Source: Desulfovibrio sp. (GTDB lineage Bacteria > Desulfobacterota > Desulfovibrionia > Desulfovibrionales > Desulfovibrionaceae). From it: a stretch of 5,330 nucleotides of DNA. The notes under the pieces were generated by a model that was not told the origin of the DNA, searched no databases, and saw only the letters and a program-made list of their open reading frames with translations. The DNA lies in NCBI RefSeq assembly GCF_019424165.1, contig NZ_JAHZAA010000036.1:10355-15684 (forward strand), given 5' to 3'. Made by a program: the position numbers and the translations under genes. Below are positions 1-5,330 of this stretch, piece by piece (position 1 is the stretch's first letter; each line of letters starts with the position of its first letter).

Positions 1-51
1 TCAGAGCTTGTAGCCCTTATTGAAGCGGAAATAAAAACCCTGTCCCATTAA
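1..51 (+). CDS. Possible 3' end of an upstream gene (16 codons, 5' end outside window)
   Basis: The first frame is open from the left edge to a TAA at 49-51 and reads SELVALIEAEIKTLSH, which would make a plausible amphipathic C-terminal helix. The other two + frames stop within 30 bases. The fragment is too short to assign a family, and its third codon positions are less GC-rich than those of the downstream genes, so chance is a real alternative. The opposite strand in the same codon phase also ends in a stop at the edge (TGA, 3-1), giving a 15-codon ATG frame ending NKGYKL, which I judge less likely. No convincing terminator follows. Confidence 0.3.
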   Translation, partial: SELVALIEAEIKTLSH

Positions 52-159
52 GGCCGTTCTGAAAAATCATTCTCCGCCGCTGCCCATAAGAAAAGATACT
101 TTTGGCTCTTCCGCCCGCCAACGTCCAGGGCAACACAATTCTGCGGATCGGCAGTCTGT

Positions 160-171
160 GCCATGCATGGC
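160..171. promoter_or_regulatory. Perfect 12-bp palindrome, candidate activator site
   Basis: GCCATGCATGGC is a perfect inverted repeat centred at 165.5. It lies 80 bp upstream of the -24 GG of the sigma-54 promoter match, about -104 from the inferred transcription start. That is the usual distance range for upstream sites of bacterial enhancer-binding proteins. The dyad itself is seen directly; the binding role is inferred from position, and no specific regulator is recognised. Confidence 0.3.
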
Positions 172-243
172 CGACCCCCTTCAATCATTTTGCAGCACAT
201 TTCCGGGTGGCGCACTCAAATTCAACCTTTTTCCACACTTTCA

Positions 244-259
244 TGGCACAGTATCCGCT
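244..259 (+). promoter_or_regulatory. Candidate sigma-54 (RpoN) -24/-12 promoter
   Basis: TGGCACAGTATCCGCT matches the sigma-54 consensus TGGCACR-N4-TTGCW at every defined position except the two T's before the -12 GC. The essential GG (245-246) and GC (257-258) have the required 12-base offset. Transcription would start near 269-270, giving a leader of about 158 nt before the ATG at 428. It is on the + strand facing the EF-hand gene, with a perfect palindrome at an enhancer-like distance upstream. I found no comparably good sigma-70 promoter in the leader. It is a sequence match only, so a chance hit remains possible. Confidence 0.45.
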
Positions 260-285
260 TCGGGTCTCGACCTCAGACTTCTTCT

Positions 286-306
286 TTGATAGTATCAATC
301 ATCAAT
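286..306. promoter_or_regulatory. 13-bp palindrome with repeated ATCAAT half-sites, possible operator
   Basis: TTGATA-G-TATCAA at 286-298 is a perfect inverted repeat with a one-base centre. The half-site ATCAAT at 294-299 is repeated directly at 301-306, a 7-bp period. The block sits about 20 bases downstream of the inferred sigma-54 start, where a bound repressor could block elongation. A factor-independent terminator is unlikely because no T-run follows. The regulator is unknown. Confidence 0.3.
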
Positions 307-327
307 AAGTGTTGTCGCCCGGCAATC

Positions 328-371
328 CGGCAAAGACTTGCCGCGGCGGACCATACGCGGCAAACCTTGCC
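328..371. repeat. Two similar short dyads (GGCAA...TTGCC) in the leader
   Basis: The first dyad, CGGCAA-AGAC-TTGCCG at 328-343, is a perfect 6-bp stem with a 4-base loop. The second, GGCAA-ACC-TTGCC at 359-371, is a 5-bp stem with a 3-base loop. Their centres are about 30 bp apart, close to three helical turns, and another CCGGCAA copy precedes them at 319-325. They could be DNA operator sites or small hairpins in the mRNA leader 57-100 bases before the start codon. Either role is inference. Confidence 0.35.
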
Positions 372-427
372 CATCGGCCACAGCGCAGCGCGCGCAACAA
401 ATCAAAAAAGCTGAATTTCCTACTCAA

Positions 428-3124
428 ATGGATAACCTGATGACAGCATATAATGCCCGCCCCCCGGCAGATCTGGAGCAAACTGACGCCGAGTCCGAAA
501 AGCCTGTATTCACGTTCCGCCGCATGGCGGGTCTGGATCAAGCTTTGCTGACTGAAGACGCCGAATGGCAGAACCTCGACCGTCTGGACCCGAAAGTCTG
601 GATGGCCATGAGCTGTCCCGTGCGCGGGCTTGAATTTGATCCCCAAACCCTGGCACTTCTTGACGCCGACAATGACGGCCGCATACGGGCCAAAGAAATT
701 CTGAACGCTGTGGACTGGGTATGCAGACGAGTGACCCGGCCCTCACATCTCAGGCAGCGCCGCCCGGATCTGCCCCTGGACATTCTGCGCGACGACACGC
801 CCGAAGGCAGAGAACTGCTGGCAGCCGCCCGTCTTGTGCTGGAAAAAACCAACGCCGAAAACAAAGGCAGCGTCAGCCGGGAGCAGACCGCTGCCGCCCT
901 CAATGCCGCCGCCGGGTACGCCTTCAACGGCGACGGCGTCATCCCTGCCGCCTCTGTGGATGGGCAGGACACAGCAGTGAGCACCTTTATCACCACAGGG
1001 CTTACCGTGGTGGGCGGCATGCGCGACGATTCGGGTGCGCCAGGCCTGGATGCGAAACTCGCCGGAACTTTTCGTGAAAATCTGCAAGCCGTACGCCAGT
1101 GGCGGCAAAAGACCCGCCAGGCAGACCTGCCCCTGGGCAGCGACACCGCCGAGGCATGGAGCCTGCTGCAACGGCTCGGCCCCAAGCTGGATGATTACTT
1201 TGTCCGTTGCCGTATGGCGGCTTTTGCGCCACAGGCAGTTGCCGCACTTAACGACGAGAGCGAACTGAACGCGCAGGACGCCGGCGGAGCGGAGATTTTT
1301 TCTATGGAAAATCTCGCCCGCCGCCCCCTTGCCAGAGTTGCCGCCGGGCGCGCCTTCAACCTGTCTACAGGCATCAACCCCGCGTGGGAGAAAGACCTGC
1401 GCGCCTTCAGCCGTTTGTTTGCTCCGCTGTTGCCGCCCCCCGCCGACACAGGGCAAGGGCTTCAGATGGATGAGGAGGGCTGGCACGCCATCCGCGACCG
1501 TTTTGCGCCATACGCCGCGCTGTTGGCAGAAAAACCCGCCTTTGCCCGCGCGCCGGAAAATGCCGGACAATTTGCAGCCCCCGGCCTTCCGGCCCTGGCT
1601 GTGGCCCCCGCCGATGACGCCCAGGGCAGAGCTTTTTTGCCCCTGAATCCCGAAGAGGTCACCGACAGACTTTCGGATGACGCCCTTGACGCCCTGCTGG
1701 CCCCTGCCACAGAAGAGGCTTTTGCCGCGTATGTGGAGCGCGATCTGGCCGCCCCCCGCATGGACGCCCTGCGCGACCTTGAAAAACTCATCCTGCTACA
1801 TGCCAACCTGTATACCCTGCTCATGAACTTCGTTTCTTTTGCGGATTTTTACGAGCCGGGCAACAAGGCCATTTTTCTGGCCGGAACCTTATATATAGAC
1901 AGTCGCTCCTGCTCGCTCTGCGTCCATGTGGAAGATGTGGACGCGCATATGCGCCTTGCCGCCCAAAGCCACCTCTGCCTGCTCTATTGCCAGTGCAGCC
2001 GCAAGAATGAAAACGGGCAAGAGCAGACCACAACCATCGCCGCCGCCCTGACCGCCGGCACAGCGGACGATCTGGTCAAGGGCCGTCACGGCGTTTTTGT
2101 GGACAATGCAGGCCGCGTATGGGACAGCACCTTGCTGCGTGTGGCGCGCAATCCCATCAGCCTGCGCGAAGCCATGTGGGCGCCCTATGTGCGCTTTGCC
2201 GCCCTGGTGGGCGAGCAACTGCAAAAACTGGTGTCCACCAAAGATGCCGCCATCGCCAACGCATCTTCCAAAATGGCTGGCTCGCTGGCTGACGGCAAGG
2301 CTGAGCCGCCCAAAGTCGCAACCGCCAAGCAGCCGTTCGACATTGCCAAAAGCGCCGGTATCTTTGCTGCCGTCAGCGTTGGCATAAGCATGGTCAGCGC
2401 GTCTTTTACCTATATTGCCAAATCGCTGTTTTCCCTCGGCTGGTGGTGGCCCATGGCTCTTCTGGTTGTATTTGCCGTCATTTCAGGCCCTTCTATGGTT
2501 ATGGCCTGGTTCAAGCTACGCAGGCGCAGCCTGGGGCCGTTGCTGGACGCTTCGGGCTGGGCAGTCAACACGGGCGCTCCCATCAATCTTACCATGGGCA
2601 AGACTCTTACGGCTGTGGGCGAAATGCCCCCTGGTGCGCAGCGCTCACTTGACGACCCTTATGGCCTGCCCGCGCGTCTGGGGCATCCTGCCGCACGCAG
2701 GCTTCTTGTGGCTGTGCTGGCAATTCTGTTTCTCACGGCTGCCGGTATTGGCGGCTACTGGGCCTGGCGCGGCGAACTGCCGTTCGGCATTGCCTTTGGG
2801 CAGCAAAAAGCCGAAACAGACAGTGGCAAGCAAAACGGGCAACCGGGCAGGGCCAACCAAGCCGGACAGGCTGAGCAGGCCGGACACGATGCTGTAAAAA
2901 AACCGCCCGCATCAGCACCCGCCGCTCCCGAAGTAAAAAAAGACGAAAAGCAGAGCCACGGCCAGGCTCCTGCCGCAAACGCCGATAACAATTCCGGCAC
3001 AAACGGGCAGCCGCAACCCGCAGCCAAACAGCCCGCGGGGCCGTTTTCAGAACTTGAAGCACTTTTGCCGGGCAGGCCCACTCCTGCAACAGCACCGCAA
3101 CCACCGGAAATACAAGGCAAATAA
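428..3124 (+). CDS. Large EF-hand membrane protein of unknown function (898 aa)
   Basis: No named function is recognised; it resembles, from memory, a family of large uncharacterised bacterial proteins carrying EF-hand loops. Residues 79-90 (DADNDGRIRAKE) form a canonical 12-residue Ca2+-binding loop with D1, D3, D5, G6, I8 and E12. Degenerate loops occur at about 142-153 and 165-176 (AFNGDGVI core). A Cys/His-rich core spans about 495-523: C495xxC498, H500, H507, H515, C517, C521 and C523. Predicted membrane segments lie at about 642-664, 672-694 (starting WWWP) and 759-780. A tail from about 792 is low-complexity, rich in A, Q, P, K and N. There is no N-terminal signal peptide, so residues 1-640 are probably cytoplasmic. 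The start is ambiguous: ATG 428 gives the longer product but has no Shine-Dalgarno, while ATG 440 has a GGA seven bases upstream. The frame extends back to TTG 338, which looks unused. It heads a likely operon with the phosphopantetheinyl transferase. Confidence 0.85.
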   Translation: MDNLMTAYNARPPADLEQTDAESEKPVFTFRRMAGLDQALLTEDAEWQNLDRLDPKVWMAMSCPVRGLEFDPQTLALLDADNDGRIRAKEILNAVDWVCRRVTRPSHLRQRRPDLPLDILRDDTPEGRELLAAARLVLEKTNAENKGSVSREQTAAALNAAAGYAFNGDGVIPAASVDGQDTAVSTFITTGLTVVGGMRDDSGAPGLDAKLAGTFRENLQAVRQWRQKTRQADLPLGSDTAEAWSLLQRLGPKLDDYFVRCRMAAFAPQAVAALNDESELNAQDAGGAEIFSMENLARRPLARVAAGRAFNLSTGINPAWEKDLRAFSRLFAPLLPPPADTGQGLQMDEEGWHAIRDRFAPYAALLAEKPAFARAPENAGQFAAPGLPALAVAPADDAQGRAFLPLNPEEVTDRLSDDALDALLAPATEEAFAAYVERDLAAPRMDALRDLEKLILLHANLYTLLMNFVSFADFYEPGNKAIFLAGTLYIDSRSCSLCVHVEDVDAHMRLAAQSHLCLLYCQCSRKNENGQEQTTTIAAALTAGTADDLVKGRHGVFVDNAGRVWDSTLLRVARNPISLREAMWAPYVRFAALVGEQLQKLVSTKDAAIANASSKMAGSLADGKAEPPKVATAKQPFDIAKSAGIFAAVSVGISMVSASFTYIAKSLFSLGWWWPMALLVVFAVISGPSMVMAWFKLRRRSLGPLLDASGWAVNTGAPINLTMGKTLTAVGEMPPGAQRSLDDPYGLPARLGHPAARRLLVAVLAILFLTAAGIGGYWAWRGELPFGIAFGQQKAETDSGKQNGQPGRANQAGQAEQAGHDAVKKPPASAPAAPEVKKDEKQSHGQAPAANADNNSGTNGQPQPAAKQPAGPFSELEALLPGRPTPATAPQPPEIQGK
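662..697 (+). other. Canonical EF-hand calcium-binding loop (coding)
   Basis: These codons encode DADNDGRIRAKE, matching the EF-hand loop at ligand positions 1, 3, 5 and 12 and at the structural G6 and I8. The flanking residues (TLALL before, ILNAVDWV after) are compatible with the entering and exiting helices. It is the only fully canonical loop in this protein, so Ca2+ binding is likely here and doubtful in the two degenerate loops downstream. Confidence 0.8.
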
Positions 3125-3134
3125 GGTTCTCATG
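3122..3134 (+). promoter_or_regulatory. Shine-Dalgarno overlapping the upstream stop codon
   Basis: TAAGG at 3122-3126 includes the TAA stop of the EF-hand gene and lies five bases before ATG 3132. It is the best ribosome site near the start of the phosphopantetheinyl transferase frame and decides that start. Stop and start are separated by only seven bases, so ribosomes ending the first gene could reinitiate on the second. Confidence 0.7.
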
Positions 3135-4211
3135 CACAACAAAGATTCCCGCAGAACCCTTACGGCCGAAGCTTCCGGGCAGACAATTCTCCGGAAACAG
3201 GCCGAACACGACCGGAAGCAGGCCGATCATTCCCCGCCACAGAGGCAGGGACACAGCCACAGATGGATGGACGCAGCCCGGGCCGCCGAACAGCATATTG
3301 TGCTCCTCTATTCCCCCTTGCCCCCGCTCGCAGGCCATGCCCTTGCCGACTGGTGTGATTACCTGCAAACAATCATGCTGCCCTGGCTTGGCCCCCAGCA
3401 GTTGGCGCACCTTCAGGCCTTCCATACGGGTGAAGCGGCCCTGAAGGCCCGGTGCAGCCGCCTGCTGGCGCGCGCGTTGCTGGTGCGCCTTGTAATGGGC
3501 GCAACGCAGGCCAGCCTGGCTGCACCGGGCGGCTCAGATGTCCCCTCTCTTTCGGCCATGCTTAACCATCCTTATTTATCCTGTCTCGGCTTTGCGGGTC
3601 TTGGCATGGATTACCTGGGCCGACCGGTGCTGCCCGGCTGGCGCATCGCCTTCGGACACAGCGGGCTGGCCGCCTTTTGTGCCGCACGCCGCCTGAAGGA
3701 TGAGCAGTCCGTTGCCTTATGCCACCAGGCTCATAATCCTGAAGAGGCCGCGCAACCCCGTGAAGAAAGCCGCCCCTGCCTGGCGCTGGATGCCGAGGCG
3801 CTGGACAGCTCCCCCCCGGCCGGACGCGCTTTTACCGCCAGGGAAATGTTCGCGCCTCTGGCCGAAGCATTTCATGCCCGCGAAAACCTGCGCCGCTGGA
3901 CTGTCAAAGAAGCTCTGCTCAAGGCCGCGGGACTGGGCCTCACCCGCGACCCCTACCTGGTGCACAGCGGCCGCTACGGCCAGCGGCAGGGGCAGTCGCA
4001 ATTCTATCACAAAGGCGGCGCGTTTCATCCCACTGGCAGGGACCACGAAAAAGCGCCTCCTTACAGGCACATCAACTGGCAACTTGTACCCTGTGCGGGG
4101 CACTGGGTCTGCGTGGCGGCTCCGGCGCGTCCCGGCCGGGCCATGCGCGTTGCCAGTCGCCCCCTGCGGGCGCACTGGCGCGCCGTTCTTGCGGGCATGC
4201 CCCTGCCGTAA
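3132..4211 (+). CDS. Sfp-type 4'-phosphopantetheinyl transferase (359 aa)
   Basis: The family moves the 4'-phosphopantetheine arm of coenzyme A onto a serine of acyl or peptidyl carrier proteins in the cytoplasm. Signature motifs appear in order: LGRPVLPG (about 162-169, the G[KR]P element), IAFGHSG (172-178, equivalent to FNxSHS), LALDAEAL (217-224, equivalent to GIDxE, with D220 and E222 as Mg2+ ligands), and WTVKEALLKAAGLGL (256-270), with W256, K259, E260 and K264 matching WxxKEAxxK. All key residues are present, so it should be active. At 359 residues it is much longer than Sfp (about 224). The excess comes from a hydrophilic N-terminal 45 residues, an extra loop of roughly 25 residues at about 192-216 between the second and third motifs, and a long C-terminal part. 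ATG 3132 is chosen for its TAAGG; the frame extends upstream into the previous gene, and ATG 3267 is a weaker internal alternative. No carrier protein is visible nearby. Confidence 0.9.
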   Translation: MHNKDSRRTLTAEASGQTILRKQAEHDRKQADHSPPQRQGHSHRWMDAARAAEQHIVLLYSPLPPLAGHALADWCDYLQTIMLPWLGPQQLAHLQAFHTGEAALKARCSRLLARALLVRLVMGATQASLAAPGGSDVPSLSAMLNHPYLSCLGFAGLGMDYLGRPVLPGWRIAFGHSGLAAFCAARRLKDEQSVALCHQAHNPEEAAQPREESRPCLALDAEALDSSPPAGRAFTAREMFAPLAEAFHARENLRRWTVKEALLKAAGLGLTRDPYLVHSGRYGQRQGQSQFYHKGGAFHPTGRDHEKAPPYRHINWQLVPCAGHWVCVAAPARPGRAMRVASRPLRAHWRAVLAGMPLP

Positions 4212-4228
4212 CTGTTCCCCGCGGCAGG
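4202..4228. repeat. Inverted repeat across the transferase stop codon
   Basis: CCTGCCG (4202-4208) and CGGCAGG (4222-4228) are perfect 7-bp complements around a 13-base loop that contains the TAA stop. A second small hairpin, GGCCG-TTTC-CGGCC, lies at 4250-4263. Neither is followed by a run of T's, so they are not convincing factor-independent terminators. They could protect the mRNA 3' end or attenuate read-through into trmD. Confidence 0.3.
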
Positions 4229-4275
4229 TCTGTACGGCAAAATGGCAAAGGCCGTTTCCGGCCGCGCAATCCTTT

Positions 4276-4297
4276 CCTTGCAAGGCGGGGCGATTTG
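4276..4297 (+). promoter_or_regulatory. Palindrome with Shine-Dalgarno-like AAGG ahead of trmD
   Basis: CCTTGCAAGG at 4276-4285 is a perfect 10-bp palindrome whose right arm contains AAGG. That AAGG is nine bases from an in-frame TTG at 4295, but too far (27 bases) from ATG 4313, which has no clear ribosome site of its own. Either translation starts at TTG 4295, adding six residues (MRHSPP), or ATG 4313 is used with a weak site. Family alignment favours ATG 4313. Confidence 0.3.
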
Positions 4298-4312
4298 CGG
4301 CACTCTCCGCCC

Positions 4313-5330
4313 ATGCCGCGTTTTCATATTGTTTCGCTCTTTCCCGAATTTTTCAGTTCGCCTCTGTCAACGGCCCTTATGGGACGTGCGCGCGAGGCGG
4401 GCCTTGTGGATTTTTCTTTTCATGACCCGCGCGATTTCAGCACCAGCAAACACCGCCATGTGGACGACCGCCCTTACGGCGGCGGACCGGGCATGGTCAT
4501 GCAGGGCGAACCCCTGGCCGGAGCGCTACGGTCCATTGAAAAACCCGGGCGCATCCTGCTCATGGCCCCCGGCGGCCGCCCCTTTACCCAGGATATGGCG
4601 CGGCAGTTGGCCGAAGAGCAGGATCTGACCATTATCTGCGGGCGCTATGAAGGCATTGACGCCCGCTTGCTGGATATTTTTCCCATTGAGCCTACAAGTG
4701 TGGGCGATGTGGTGCTCAATGGCGGTGAAACGGCGGCTTTGGCCGTTGTGGAGGCCGTCGGGCGGCTTATGCCCGGTTTTATGGGCAAGGAAGAGTCCGG
4801 TGAGGATGAAAGCTTTTCAAACGGCCTGCTGGAATATCCGCACTATACCCGGCCTGAAACACTGGAAGGCCTGCCTGTCCCCCAGGTGCTGCTTGGCGGT
4901 GACCACGCCCGCATAGCACAATGGCGGCGGCGGCAGTCAGTGCAGACAACGCTGCGCATGCGGCCCGATCTGCTTGACACTGCCCCGCTTACCGGCGAAG
5001 ACGTGCAGACGCTGGCTGAAATTCCTCGCGAAAGGCCGGGGCGCAACCTTTCTTTCTGCCTTATGCACTATCCTGTGGTGCTCGGCGAAAAAAAATCCGG
5101 CGCTTCCTCTTTGACAAATCTCGACATACACGATATAGCCCGAATTTCCCGCAGCTATGCGATGGGTTCTTTCCATGTGGTAACCCCCTTGCAAGACCAG
5201 TTGCGGGTGCTGGATGAAATTTTGCGCCACTGGACGCAGGGTCCGGGCGGTTCAGGTAATACCGACCGGGCGCAGGCTCTCGGTCTGGTTTGCCCTGCGG
5301 CCTCCCTGGATGAAGCCGTGGCGCATATGA
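4313..5330 (+). CDS. trmD: tRNA (guanine37-N1)-methyltransferase TrmD fused to a second RNA methyltransferase domain (3' end outside window)
   Basis: TrmD uses S-adenosylmethionine to make m1G37 next to the anticodon, preventing +1 frameshifting. The frame is open from ATG 4313 to the right edge: 339 residues without a stop, against about 255 for all of E. coli TrmD. Family motifs: FHIVSLFPEFF (4-14), DDRPYGGGPGMVM (51-63), MAPGGRPF (84-91), IICGRYEGIDARLLD (107-121), SVGDVVLNGGE (129-139), and a GLLEYPHYTRPE block (171-182). The trefoil-knot SAM site is therefore intact. R151 matches E. coli R154; the E. coli catalytic D169 position appears to be E166, next to D165. After VLLGGDHARIAQWRRRQS (192-209) and a linker, residues from about 243 (NLSFCLMHYPV, then TNLDIHDIARISRSY) resemble the separate SAM-dependent RNA methyltransferase family Methyltrn_RNA_4 (PF09936), as I recall it. 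The second domain's target is unknown. No rimM precedes it here. Confidence 0.93.
   Translation, partial: MPRFHIVSLFPEFFSSPLSTALMGRAREAGLVDFSFHDPRDFSTSKHRHVDDRPYGGGPGMVMQGEPLAGALRSIEKPGRILLMAPGGRPFTQDMARQLAEEQDLTIICGRYEGIDARLLDIFPIEPTSVGDVVLNGGETAALAVVEAVGRLMPGFMGKEESGEDESFSNGLLEYPHYTRPETLEGLPVPQVLLGGDHARIAQWRRRQSVQTTLRMRPDLLDTAPLTGEDVQTLAEIPRERPGRNLSFCLMHYPVVLGEKKSGASSLTNLDIHDIARISRSYAMGSFHVVTPLQDQLRVLDEILRHWTQGPGGSGNTDRAQALGLVCPAASLDEAVAHM
5039..5330 (+). other. C-terminal SPOUT-like RNA methyltransferase domain fused to TrmD (partial)
   Basis: From about residue 243 of the TrmD frame the sequence moves past the normal TrmD end. Elements such as LSFCLMHYPVVLG, SSLTNLDIHDIARISRSYAM and FHVVTPLQDQLRVLDEILRHW resemble the PF09936 family, found as a stand-alone protein in thermophiles such as Thermotoga and Aquifex. 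The resemblance is recalled, not searched. The right edge cuts the domain before its likely SAM-binding knot, so catalytic competence cannot be judged. Confidence 0.65.

Larger units (their letters stand above)
52..427 (+). other. Non-coding leader/intergenic region upstream of the EF-hand protein gene
   Basis: This 376-base stretch shows no convincing gene. The short open frames here (for example 102-308 from a TTG) lack a Shine-Dalgarno and read as low-quality, compositionally odd peptides. It is visibly less GC-rich than the genes, as expected for a regulatory region. It holds a sigma-54 type promoter match, a 12-bp palindrome upstream of it, a 13-bp palindrome with half-site repeats downstream of it, and two GGCAA/TTGCC dyads, each listed separately. 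No riboswitch, tRNA or attachment-site structure was recognised. Confidence 0.6.

Noticed and set aside
1..183. Minus-strand frame interrupted by TGA at 69-67, considered as a selenocysteine codon because sulfate reducers make selenoproteins
   Set aside because: The flanking translation resembles no selenoprotein, another TGA occurs at 183-181, and no stem-loop typical of a SECIS element was apparent.
102..308. Small + strand open frame in the leader (68 codons, TTG start)
   Set aside because: No Shine-Dalgarno, atypical composition, and it overlaps the candidate promoter and operator.
338..427. N-terminal extension of the EF-hand protein from TTG 338
   Set aside because: The extension is basic and Gln-rich, lies over the dyad repeats, and has no ribosome site; ATG 428 or 440 is more plausible.
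538..1185. Minus-strand open frame of 215 codons rich in Ser and Arg
   Set aside because: The Ser/Arg-rich composition is typical of a codon-shadow of a GC-rich gene; no motifs.
743..1570. Long minus-strand open frame (275 codons) opposite the EF-hand gene
   Set aside because: It is antisense to a frame with a clear EF-hand and membrane segments; long antisense frames are common in GC-rich genes, and its translation shows no recognisable domain.
2861..2886. Repeat of GCCGGACA in the region encoding the Gln/Ala-rich tail
   Set aside because: It is explained by repetition of similar amino acids in a low-complexity tail; no larger repeat unit or mobile-element ends.
2733..3425. Minus-strand open frame of 230 codons spanning the junction of the first two genes
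   Set aside because: It overlaps both sense genes, has no motif, and would disrupt the tightly spaced operon junction.
4250..4263. GGCCG-TTTC-CGGCC hairpin as a terminator between the transferase and trmD
   Set aside because: The stem is only 5 bp and no T-run follows, so it does not meet the usual form of an intrinsic terminator.
3717..4283. Minus-strand open frame of 188 codons opposite the phosphopantetheinyl transferase
   Set aside because: It is antisense to the conserved WxxKEA region, with no recognisable domain or ribosome site.

Overview
The window looks like part of a chromosome from a GC-rich deltaproteobacterium, most likely a Desulfovibrio-type sulfate reducer (Desulfovibrionaceae). 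The strongest clue is the last gene: a TrmD tRNA methyltransferase continuing into a second SPOUT-like RNA methyltransferase domain, an arrangement I associate with that family. Codon use in the genes is GC-rich. The species assignment is inference; no database was searched.

Layout, all on the + strand. Positions 1-51 may hold the last 16 codons of an upstream gene (weak call). Positions 52-427 form a less GC-rich, apparently non-coding leader. It contains a good sigma-54 (-24/-12) promoter match at 244-259, a perfect 12-bp palindrome about 80 bp upstream of it, a 13-bp palindrome with extra half-site copies just downstream, and two similar GGCAA/TTGCC dyads before the first gene. Positions 428-3124 encode an 898-residue protein of unknown function, with a canonical EF-hand loop near the N-terminus, a Cys/His cluster in the middle, three predicted membrane segments and a low-complexity tail. 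Seven bases later, 3132-4211 encodes an unusually long Sfp-type 4'-phosphopantetheinyl transferase whose Shine-Dalgarno overlaps the previous stop codon. After a 101-bp gap with short inverted repeats, trmD starts at 4313 and runs off the right edge.

The EF-hand membrane protein and the phosphopantetheinyl transferase are very probably co-transcribed and may be translationally coupled; the leader suggests control by sigma-54 and an enhancer-binding protein. No carrier-protein substrate (ACP, PCP, PKS or NRPS) lies in the window, so the transferase may serve a general or distant partner. trmD is a housekeeping gene, here without the usual rimM immediately upstream. No tRNA, rRNA, CRISPR array, insertion sequence or prophage gene was seen. 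The most worthwhile leads are the sigma-54 leader, the Ca2+-binding/Cys-cluster membrane protein paired with a phosphopantetheinyl transferase, and the two-methyltransferase TrmD.
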